From Kocuria flava (GTDB taxonomy: Bacteria; Actinomycetota; Actinomycetes; Actinomycetales; Micrococcaceae), in NCBI RefSeq assembly GCF_001482365.1, contig NZ_CP013254.1, positions 620,001 to 684,000 of the forward strand: a stretch of 64,000 nt of DNA, read 5' to 3'. The notes under the pieces are model-generated. The model was not told where the DNA came from. It made no database searches and was given only the letters and a program-made list of their open reading frames with translations. The translations under genes and the position numbers were made by a program. Position 1 is the first letter of the stretch. Each line of letters starts with the position of its first letter. Positions 41,478-48,498 of the stretch are shown here, one piece after another.

Positions 41478-42923
41478 ATGCCTGAGACTGGAACGCACGA
41501 AGTGGACCTGGCGATCATCGGTTCCGGCGGTGGTGCTTTCGCCGCCGCGATCCGGGCCACCAATCTCGGCAAATCAGTGGTGATGGTCGAGCGTGCCATG
41601 GTCGGGGGTACCTGTGTGAACACCGGGTGCGTGCCGTCGAAGGCGCTGCTGGCCGCCGCCGAGGCCCGCCACATGGCGCTGGACGCCACAGGACGGTTCC
41701 CCGGCCTGAGCACGTCGGCCGCCGGAGTGGACATGCCCGGGCTGATCACCGGTAAGGACGCGCTGGTGGAGGGGATGCGCTCGGACAAGTACCTCGATCT
41801 GATCGCCGACTACGGCTGGGAACTGGCCACCGGCGAAGCCGTGTTCACCGGAACCGCCGAGGACCCGGCGCTGGAGGTCACCGGAGCCGACGGTACCCGT
41901 CAGCAGGTGCGGGCGGCCCATTATCTGGTGGCCACCGGCTCCACCCCGATCGTCCCGGACGTCGAGGGCTTGGCGGAGGTGGACTACCTGACGTCCACCA
42001 CGGCCATGGACCTGGACGAGGTGCCGGAGTCGTTGCTGATCATCGGCGGCGGGTACGTGGGCATGGAGCAGGCTCAGCTCTTCGCCCGCCTGGGCTCGAA
42101 GGTCACCATGGTCGTGCGGTCCCGGCTGGCCTCCCATGAGGAACCGGAGGTCTCCCGCACCTTGATGGGCGTGTTCGCCGAGGAGGGCATCCGGGTGCTC
42201 CGCCGGGCCACCGTCTCCTCCGTGGCTCCCGACCGGGATACCGGGGAGGTGGTGGCCACCGTCACGGGCCCGGGCGGGCAGGAAACCCTGCGGGCGACCC
42301 GGCTCATGGTCGCGGTCGGGCGCCGTCCGGTCACCGAGAACCTGGACCTCGGCTCGGTCGGGGTGGACACCGGTGAGCACGGCGAGATCGTGGTCGACGC
42401 CCGGATGGCCACCTCCCACCCCAGGGTGTGGGCGGCCGGGGACGTGACCGGGCACCCCCAGTACGTCTACGTGGCCTCGGCCCACGGGGTCACCGCAGTG
42501 GAGAACGCCTTTCACCACACCGGCCAGGAGATCGACTACACCCACCTGCCGCGGGTCACTTTCACCACCCCGGCCATCGCGGCGGTGGGCATGACCGACC
42601 AGCAGGCCCGGCAGGCCGGTCTGGCCTGCGAATGCCGGGTGCTGCCCCTGGAGTACGTGCCGAGGGCGCTGGTCAACCGTGACACCCGCGGGTTCGTCAA
42701 GATCGTCGCCGAGGCAGAGACCGGACGCGTCGTGGGCATCACCGCGGTGGCCAAGGACGCCGGGGAGCTTGCCGCGGCGGGCGTCTACATGCTCTCCGCC
42801 TCGATGACGGTGGATCAGGTCGCCACCCTGTGGTGCCCGTATCTGACGATGGCCGAAGGACTCAAGATCGCCGCCCAGTCCTTCCGCACCGACGTCTCCA
42901 AACTCTCCTGCTGCGCCGCCTGA
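41478..42923 (+). CDS. merA: Mercury(II) reductase
   Basis: 481 residues, a flavoprotein that reduces Hg(II) to volatile Hg(0) with NADPH. FAD motif AIIGSGGGAFAAAIRA, active-site pair GTCVNTGCVPSK, NADPH motif LLIIGGGYVGMEQAQLFARLG, late FAD motif RVWAAGDVTG. Metal-binding C-terminus WCPYLTMAEGLKIAAQSFRTDVSKLSCCAA keeps the paired cysteines and the nearby tyrosine that mark true MerA. There is no N-terminal HMA (NmerA) domain. ATG 41478 follows GGAGG. No merT, merP or merB is found in the element. Confidence 0.93.
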   Translation: MPETGTHEVDLAIIGSGGGAFAAAIRATNLGKSVVMVERAMVGGTCVNTGCVPSKALLAAAEARHMALDATGRFPGLSTSAAGVDMPGLITGKDALVEGMRSDKYLDLIADYGWELATGEAVFTGTAEDPALEVTGADGTRQQVRAAHYLVATGSTPIVPDVEGLAEVDYLTSTTAMDLDEVPESLLIIGGGYVGMEQAQLFARLGSKVTMVVRSRLASHEEPEVSRTLMGVFAEEGIRVLRRATVSSVAPDRDTGEVVATVTGPGGQETLRATRLMVAVGRRPVTENLDLGSVGVDTGEHGEIVVDARMATSHPRVWAAGDVTGHPQYVYVASAHGVTAVENAFHHTGQEIDYTHLPRVTFTTPAIAAVGMTDQQARQAGLACECRVLPLEYVPRALVNRDTRGFVKIVAEAETGRVVGITAVAKDAGELAAAGVYMLSASMTVDQVATLWCPYLTMAEGLKIAAQSFRTDVSKLSCCAA

Positions 42924-43035
42924 GGACCGGCCTCGAGCGGGCCGGCCCTCCACCCACGGGTGGAGCCAGAGGCCTTGAACATCGAGCACGGCCTCAGGCC
43001 CACGCTTCACGAGCCACTGCACGAAAGGGGTAGTC

Positions 43036-44424
43036 ATGGTCCAGCGATTGGTCGTCATCGGCGGGGATGCCGCGGGGATGAGCGCGGCCTCCGCCGCCCG
43101 CCGCCAGCTACCCCGGGAGCAGTTGGAGATCGTGGCCTTCGAACGCGGTCACTACACCTCGTATTCGGCCTGCGGCATTCCCTACTTCATCGGCAAGGAC
43201 GTCGCCGACACCACGGAGCTGATCGCCCGCACCCCGCAGCAGTTCCGCGACCACCACGCCATCGACGCCCGCACCGGCCATGAGGTCCTGGAGATCGACC
43301 TCCACCGCCGCGCCGTACTGGTCCGCGACCTGGCCGCCGGCCGGGAGAGGTGGGAGGGCTTCGACCAGCTCATGGTCGCCACCGGCGCCACCCCGGCACG
43401 CCCGCCCCTGCCCGGGATCGGGGCACACGGCATCCACGGGGTCCAGACCCTCGACGACGGCCTCGCCCTGCGCGCAGTGCTGGAGCAGGACCGGCCGGGC
43501 CGGGCGGTGGTCGTCGGGGCCGGCTACATCGGCCTGGAGCTGGCCGAGGCCCTGTGCGCCTGGGGCGTGGACATCACCGTGATCGGACGCCCCCCGGCCC
43601 CGCTGCCGGGCCTGGACCCCGACATGGGCGCGCTCATCGCCTCCGCGATGGAAGGCTTCGGGATGGAGGTGCGGATGGAGGAGACCGTCACCGGCTTCGA
43701 CACCCACAACGGGCAGGTCACCGCCGTGGTCACCGACCAGGCCACCATCCCCACCGATCTGGTGATCCTGGGCCTGGGTGTGACCCCGAACACCGCCCTG
43801 GCCGCCCGCGCCGGGATCCCCCTGGGGGCGACGGGTGCGATCACGGTGGACCGCCGGCTGCGCACCGGCATCGAGGGGGTGTGGGCAGCCGGGGACTGCG
43901 TGGAGAAGTTCCACCGCGTCTCCCGCCGCCACGTGGCCCTCCCGCTGGGCACCCACGCCAACAAGGAAGGCCGCACCGCCGGAATCAACATCGGCGGCGG
44001 CTACGCCACCTTCCCCGGAGTGCTCGGCACCGCCGTGACCAAGATCTGCGACGTCGAAGTCGGACGCACCGGCCTCGGGGAACTCGAAGCGCAGGCAGCC
44101 GGGTTCGACCCCATCACCGCGGTGGTCGACTCCACCACCCGGGCCGGCTACTACCCCGGGGCCAAACCCATCCGCACCAAGCTCATCGCCGAACGCGGCA
44201 CCGGACGACTGCTCGGCGCCCAGATCGTCGGGGAAGAAGGCGCGGCCAAACGCATCGACGTGCTCTCCGTGGCGCTGTGGCACGAGACCCCGGTGGAGGA
44301 GCTGCTCAACATCGACCTCTCCTACGCCCCACCCTTCTCCCCGGCGTGGGACCCGGTGCTCATCGCCGCCCGCAAGACCTGGCAGGCCGTCGAAACCGAC
44401 CGCTCCCGCACCGAACCCGGATGA
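43036..44424 (+). CDS. CoA-disulfide-reductase-like flavoprotein
   Basis: 462 residues of the CoADR/NADH-oxidase branch of pyridine nucleotide-disulfide reductases. FAD motif LVVIGGDAAGMSAASAARRQ, single redox Cys in YTSYSACGIPYFIG, NAD(P)H motif VVVGAGYIGLELAEALCAWG, and GVWAAGDCVEKFH; the C-terminal dimerisation domain has YYPGAKPI. It may keep a low-molecular-weight thiol (CoA, or mycothiol by analogy) reduced during mercury stress; this is inferred from co-location with merA. Confidence 0.82.
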   Translation: MVQRLVVIGGDAAGMSAASAARRQLPREQLEIVAFERGHYTSYSACGIPYFIGKDVADTTELIARTPQQFRDHHAIDARTGHEVLEIDLHRRAVLVRDLAAGRERWEGFDQLMVATGATPARPPLPGIGAHGIHGVQTLDDGLALRAVLEQDRPGRAVVVGAGYIGLELAEALCAWGVDITVIGRPPAPLPGLDPDMGALIASAMEGFGMEVRMEETVTGFDTHNGQVTAVVTDQATIPTDLVILGLGVTPNTALAARAGIPLGATGAITVDRRLRTGIEGVWAAGDCVEKFHRVSRRHVALPLGTHANKEGRTAGINIGGGYATFPGVLGTAVTKICDVEVGRTGLGELEAQAAGFDPITAVVDSTTRAGYYPGAKPIRTKLIAERGTGRLLGAQIVGEEGAAKRIDVLSVALWHETPVEELLNIDLSYAPPFSPAWDPVLIAARKTWQAVETDRSRTEPG

Positions 44425-44464
44425 CCACCGACCCCCTCCGGGTCAGGCAGAACTCTGCGCCGGA

Positions 44465-44486
44465 ACCTTCCTCTACCGTGGAAGGC
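44465..44486 (+). promoter_or_regulatory. Second MerR-type operator, upstream of merR
   Basis: CCTTCC (44466-44471) and GGAAGG (44480-44485) with an eight-base gap, the same half-sites and spacing as the operator before merA. It lies 30 bp before the merR start, within the gap after the CoADR-like gene, and probably gives autoregulation. Confidence 0.6.
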
Positions 44487-44515
44487 CACAAGACAGTCCA
44501 GGATCGAGGTACACC

Positions 44516-44905
44516 GTGCGGATCGGTGAAGCCGCCGCAGCGGCCGAGATGACCACCAAAGCCCTACGGTTCTACGAACAGCAAGGACTTCTCGCCCCGG
44601 TGCACCGCGGTCCCAACGGGTACCGCGACTACCCACCAGAGACCGTCGCCCGCCTGCAGTTCATCCGCCGCAGCAAACTCGCCGGACTCACCCTGACCGA
44701 GATCCGGAAGATCCTGCAGGTACGCGACGCCGGGCAGGCCCCCTGCGCCCACGTAGCCGCCCAGCTGGACCAGCAACTCACCGACCTCGACCAGCAAATC
44801 GCTGAACTCACCGCTCTAAGGGCCTCCGTGGCCGAGCACTACCAGGCCGCCTCCCAAGGCGACCCCACCCAGTGCGATGCCACCCAGATCTGCAGCTACA
44901 TCTGA
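44516..44905 (+). CDS. merR: MerR family transcriptional regulator (mercury-type)
   Basis: 129 residues. Winged helix MRIGEAAAAAEMTTKALRFYEQQGLL, RGPNGYRDYPPETVARLQFIRR, and the dimerisation helix ending DLDQQIAELTALRAS. Three cysteines, Cys77, Cys120 and Cys126, are placed like the metal-binding cysteines of MerR. GTG start at 44516. It lies last in the cargo, 14 bp before the right transposon end. The operator sequences look CueR-like, so the metal specificity should be treated as probable mercury, not proven. Confidence 0.85.
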   Translation: MRIGEAAAAAEMTTKALRFYEQQGLLAPVHRGPNGYRDYPPETVARLQFIRRSKLAGLTLTEIRKILQVRDAGQAPCAHVAAQLDQQLTDLDQQIAELTALRASVAEHYQAASQGDPTQCDATQICSYI

Positions 44906-44918
44906 GGCCACAGGAGTA

Positions 44919-44973
44919 CCACAGCCGCCAATTACCTCTGCCAGAACACCGCCATTTACCGTCGACAGTCACA
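44919..44973 (-). repeat. Right terminal inverted repeat of the transposon
   Basis: Read inward on the minus strand it begins TGTGACTGTCGACGGTAAAT and contains AATGGCGG and AATTGGCGG motifs at the same spacing as in the left end. The direct repeat CCGCTGGT follows at 44974-44981. Confidence 0.85.
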
Positions 44974-44996
44974 CCGCTGGTTTCCGCGGTTGGGCA

Positions 44997-45061
44997 TGTC
45001 TCGCATCTATGTGCTTTATTGATGCCCCTAGAATCGGATACTCAACGTTAGTTGCGAGACA
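44997..45061. other. Possible resolvase-binding (res-like) inverted half-sites
   Basis: TGTCTCGCA (44997-45005) and TGCGAGACA (45053-45061) face each other across an AT-richer stretch. TGTC-starting half-sites are typical of Tn3-type res sites, and TGTCTCG also occurs upstream of the resolvase gene at 38196. This may be the remains of the res site of an older element. Confidence 0.3.
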
Positions 45062-45108
45062 GATGGGGTGGACATGGGGAAACTGATCGGACCCTTCTAT
45101 GGGTCTGG

Positions 45109-46158
45109 TCAAGGCATGAGGGCACGAATCCTGCGATAGAGCTGTCGGGCGATGGTCCTCTTGAGGCAGCGGCGGATCTCCCGGCCGGTTCTGCCTTCCT
45201 GGGTGCGTCGGGCGATGTAGTCGCGGGTGGCTGGGTCGAAGGTCATGCGACTGCGGGCGATCGTGTCCAGTGCCTGGTTCAGTTGCCGGTCTCCGTGCCG
45301 GTTGAGCCGGTGACGGACAGTGTTGCCCGAGGACGCGGGGATGGGGCTCACGCCGGCCAAGGCCGCGAACGCCGCCTCGGAGCGGACCCGGCCGTGGTGG
45401 GAGTACGCCACGAGCAGGATCGCGGCGGTCACCGGCCCGACCCCGGGCACCTCCAGCAGCCCCGGTGCCATGGTGTCGACTATTCGTGCCATTGCGGTGC
45501 GGTTCTCTTCCAGGTCGACGGTGATCCCGACGACGGCCCGGGCCAGGCGTCGCGCCTCAGTTCGGGCCACCGCGGTCTCGAGGGTGTCGCTGGGGTGGTC
45601 GCGCCAGGAGCCTATGGTGCGGATCTGGGCGACGGTCAGGGCCTTGCGCGCGTCGATGCCCAGGTCCATGGTCCGTGCCAGGGCAGTGAGCGCGTTGCGG
45701 TCGGCGGTGCGTTGCCGGTCCATGCTGCGGCGGGCGTTGAGCAGGATCCGCAGGGCGTTGCGATTGCCTCCGGTCCGGGGCCGCAACAGCAGGGAAGTGT
45801 CGATCCCTGCCACGGCGCGCGCTGCCGCGGAGGCGTCGATCTCATCCGATTTGCCGCTTCCGGCCCGGGAGGCCCTCCGCGGAGGCTTGACGTCGCAGAC
45901 ATCCACGCCGGCGGCCTCCAGGGCTCGGGTGAGCCCGGCGCCGTAGGAGCTGGCGCCCTCGACTGCGACGAGAGTTCTACCGGCGGTGGAGCGGCGTCCC
46001 ATCCAGGTCAGGGCGCGGGCGACGCCCGGTGGGCTGGTCGGGAAGGTGGCGGTGTCGGTGATCTGACCGGTGATAGAAGACATCACGGCGTAGGTGTGGG
46101 TCCTGGCATGGGTGTCCACCCCGACGATATGGGTGTACTGCTCGGCGACGATGCTCAT
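45109..46158 (-). CDS. IS110 family transposase
   Basis: 349 residues from ATG 46158, preceded by AGGAGAG. N-terminal DEDD domain: Asp in THIVGVDTHARTH, Glu in LVAVEGASSYG, and the KSDEIDASAAARA pair. C-terminal transposase_20 domain: MAPGLLEVPGVGPVTAAILLVAYSHHGRVRSEAAFAALAGVSPIPASSG with the catalytic serine region. IS110 enzymes are RNA-guided recombinases. I could not fix the element ends, because IS110 elements lack inverted repeats. Confidence 0.9.
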   Translation of the reverse strand: MSIVAEQYTHIVGVDTHARTHTYAVMSSITGQITDTATFPTSPPGVARALTWMGRRSTAGRTLVAVEGASSYGAGLTRALEAAGVDVCDVKPPRRASRAGSGKSDEIDASAAARAVAGIDTSLLLRPRTGGNRNALRILLNARRSMDRQRTADRNALTALARTMDLGIDARKALTVAQIRTIGSWRDHPSDTLETAVARTEARRLARAVVGITVDLEENRTAMARIVDTMAPGLLEVPGVGPVTAAILLVAYSHHGRVRSEAAFAALAGVSPIPASSGNTVRHRLNRHGDRQLNQALDTIARSRMTFDPATRDYIARRTQEGRTGREIRRCLKRTIARQLYRRIRALMP

Positions 46159-46333
46159 GGCGCTCTCCTGGATGCGGGCCGATGCTGGTCCCAGCCCGGG
46201 AAGAGCCACGCCGAGGCGGATCTCTAACGAGTCACGTCCCACCGCAGGGACGGACGACCTTCTATCAAGCCATCGGAGTGGGCAGGACTGGCACCGCCCC
46301 TGCCAAGCGGACGAGTCCGATCCAAGGCACCGT
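46159..46333 (-). ncRNA. Candidate bridge RNA region of the IS110 element
   Basis: The 175-bp non-coding stretch upstream of the IS110 transposase start is where IS110-group elements encode the bridge RNA that pairs with donor and target DNA. GC-rich segments that could fold are visible (for example GGGCAGGACTGGCACCGCCC near 46280). The RNA itself is predicted only from family knowledge; no guide loops were assigned. Confidence 0.3.
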
Positions 46334-46341
46334 CGATTAGG

Positions 46342-47831
46342 GGTCCTTCGGATTTAAGCGGGGGCGGCGCTGTTTCGCCAGGGCCGGTGGCCACCGGCGG
46401 CGAGCAGTGCTCGTAGCCGATAGTTGTCGAAGTTCCGGAACCCTCGGGCGACCCGTCGCATCGTCTCGATCACCCCGTTCACGGCTTCGACGGGCCCGTT
46501 CGAGGCTCCGGCGGTGTCGAAATAGGCCAGAATCGCCGCCCTCCACCGCCGTAGCGTTCTTCCGAGCCGGGCGATTTCCGGGATCGGGCAGGACGGGAAC
46601 GAGGCGAGGACCTCGGCCACGAGCCGGCGCCCTTGCTCGGGGCGAGCATGGTAGACGGCTCGGAGCTTCTGATAGCAGTGCCAGGCCACAGTGACCTCGT
46701 GGTGCGGGTCCCCGGCCACCAGCTTCGCGTTCAGACGGGTGATCTGCTTGGGCGTGAGATGCTCGGCGCCGATCTGCAGGGTGCGCCGGATGCCGTAGAG
46801 CGGGTCCCCTGCCCTGCCGCGGTGGCCCAGGGTGTCCTGCTGCACGCGGCGACGCACCTCATCGACGACCTGCCCGCCGAGCTTGACCACATGGAACGCG
46901 TCGAGCACCGTGATCGCCTCCGGCAACTCGTCGCGGATCGCGTTGGCGTAGCCGTGGAACGGGTCCAGTGTGGCCGTGCGAATCCCGCTCGTGAACCCCA
47001 GGCCCTGGGTGGTGAGCCAGTCGGCGTAGACGGTTCCGGTGCGGCCCTTCACCAGGTCGAGCAGTCGCGCTCTGGGGCGGCCGTTCTCGTCGCGGGAGTG
47101 GTCCACGATCCCGGTGATGAGCCCGGTCCCGGGTGGACCCACATGGGACCAGACGTGCTCATCAACCCCCAGTGCGTCCACCCCTGCCAGCCGATCGGGC
47201 CGCTCGAGGGCTTCCTCGATCAGCGGCTTGGCGGCGTCCCACAGGGTGTGCCAGTCCACCCCAAGCATCTCGGCCAGGGCCGAGACGGCGATGTCGTGGG
47301 AACGCAGCTGCGCCACGGCCCAGGTGATGGCCCGGCGAGTCAGTTTCGCCCGCGGGGAGGCCAGCTCGTGGACCTCGCTGAACGTCATCACCTCGCAGGC
47401 GTCCTCCGGGCACCGGTAGATCCGCTTGCGCCAGAGCAGACGCACCGGCGCCCCGAAGCAGGGCAGATCGTGGACGAGGACCGACCGGCGACCCTTGGAA
47501 GCGGCTACGACCCCACACTGCGGGCATCCGGTCGGGCCCGGGGCGGTGGCCACGCCCAGCAGCAGCCCGTCCTCGGTCCTCACGACGGACTCGACGTGGA
47601 TGCCGTCCACGCCCAGCATCGCGTCCGCGCGGACGCACCACCGCTCGGTGCAAGCAGACACGGCAAGGTCAGGGTCGGTACTCTCAGGCATGTCGGGGCT
47701 TTCTTCGGACGGGTTTGCTTGGTCGCTTCCCATCCAAGGAAGCCCTGACGCCTACCCGGTTCCCGACACGCCGAGAGCCCTGCTCACGGTGACGAGCCCA
47801 GCCCCCTCACCCCGCTCAAATCCGAAGGGCC
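46342..47831. mobile_element. Complete ISL3 family insertion sequence, 1,490 bp
   Basis: Terminal inverted repeats GGTCCTTCGGATTTAAGCGG (46342-46361) and, on the other strand, GGCCCTTCGGATTTGAGCGG (47812-47831) differ at two positions. An 8-bp direct repeat CGATTAGG flanks the element (46334-46341 and 47832-47839), the size expected for ISL3. The single gene is intact. Confidence 0.93.
46354..47691 (-). CDS. ISL3 family transposase
   Basis: About 445 residues from ATG 47691; an upstream start at 47733 would add 14. A zinc-finger N-terminus (PTGCPQCGVVAASKGRR and RIYRCPEDACEV) is followed by an HTH region and the DDE domain with ALGVDEHVWSH, TLDPFHGYANAI and, near the C-terminus, ASNGPVEAVNGVIETMRRVARGFRNFDNYRLRAL. 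All motifs of the family are present and the frame is intact, so it should be active. Confidence 0.93.
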   Translation of the reverse strand: MPESTDPDLAVSACTERWCVRADAMLGVDGIHVESVVRTEDGLLLGVATAPGPTGCPQCGVVAASKGRRSVLVHDLPCFGAPVRLLWRKRIYRCPEDACEVMTFSEVHELASPRAKLTRRAITWAVAQLRSHDIAVSALAEMLGVDWHTLWDAAKPLIEEALERPDRLAGVDALGVDEHVWSHVGPPGTGLITGIVDHSRDENGRPRARLLDLVKGRTGTVYADWLTTQGLGFTSGIRTATLDPFHGYANAIRDELPEAITVLDAFHVVKLGGQVVDEVRRRVQQDTLGHRGRAGDPLYGIRRTLQIGAEHLTPKQITRLNAKLVAGDPHHEVTVAWHCYQKLRAVYHARPEQGRRLVAEVLASFPSCPIPEIARLGRTLRRWRAAILAYFDTAGASNGPVEAVNGVIETMRRVARGFRNFDNYRLRALLAAGGHRPWRNSAAPA

Positions 47832-47921
47832 CGATTAGGCGGGCCAGGTATGCACTGAGTCACGCTCGGCCGAAGCGGCACCAGTCTGCCAGCCGGTCCC
47901 GGACCAGCCATCTCCCATTAG

Positions 47922-48498
47922 AGCTATGCGCGAGTGTCGACGCGGCAACAGGACGCGGACCGTCAAGTGTCTGACCTATTGGCTGCTGGTGTGCGGCGCG
48001 ATGACGTCTATGTCGACAGTGGAGTGTCTGGAGGCCGTGCGTCGCGTCCGCAGTTCGACCGTGCGGTGGCGGCGCTGGAGGAGGGCGACACTCTGGTGAT
48101 TACCACGCTGGACCGTCTGGGCCGCTCGACGCAGAACATGTTGACCTTCGCCGAGGCACTGCGGGGAAGAGGTGCTGGGTTACGGGTGCTCAACCTCGGT
48201 GGGGGAGACGTGGACACGGCCACCCCGATGGGCTCGATGGTCTTCACCGTCATGGCCGCCCTGGCGCAGATGGAGTTGGAGATCAAGCGGGAGCGGATCA
48301 CGGATTCAGTGGCCAAGAGGCGGGCGGCCGGCAAGGATCTGGGCGGGCGGCGCCAGACCTTCACCGACTCCCAGATCCGTAATGCCGTGCGACTGATCGA
48401 GTCAGGGGAGACGGCCACTCAAGTCGCCCGGGACCTCGGGATGTCCCGAGCCACCCTCTACCGGCGGATCCGGGAGCTGCCGCAGGCGACGAGGTCAA
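47922..48498 (+). pseudogene. Serine resolvase, damaged at both ends
   Basis: The frame reads SYARVSTRQQDADRQVSDLL from 47922, matching the resolvase N-terminus, but a TAG stop sits directly before it (47919-47921). Compared with intact resolvases the start region lacks a base, so no normal start codon precedes the catalytic serine; GTG 47934 would drop the first strand. The rest is good: TLDRLGRSTQNMLTF, TPMGSMVFTVMAALAQME and the helix-turn-helix ETATQVARDLGMSRATLYRRI. The 3' end runs into the IS256 element at about 48499, which replaces the last codons. The frame stays open to 48635. Confidence 0.7.

Larger units (their letters stand above)
36612..44973. mobile_element. Complete TniAB-type mercury transposon, 8,362 bp
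   Basis: Both ends start TGTG and match over about 55 bp in inverted orientation, and an 8-bp direct repeat CCGCTGGT flanks the element (36604-36611 and 44974-44981). Gene order is AI-2E-like membrane protein, serine resolvase, DDE transposase (TniA-like), AAA ATPase (TniB-like), mercuric reductase, CoA-disulfide-reductase-like protein and MerR regulator, all on the plus strand. This resembles Tn552/Tn5053-class transposons, which use a transposase and ATPase pair and resolve cointegrates with a resolvase. No tniQ gene is seen. The target duplication shows that the two ends moved together. Confidence 0.88.

Noticed and set aside
36618..44967. Transposon borders at the inner TGT trinucleotides with a 5-bp target duplication
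   Set aside because: The flanking 5-mers (GTGGC and GTCAC) do not match, whereas borders six bases further out give a perfect 8-bp duplication.
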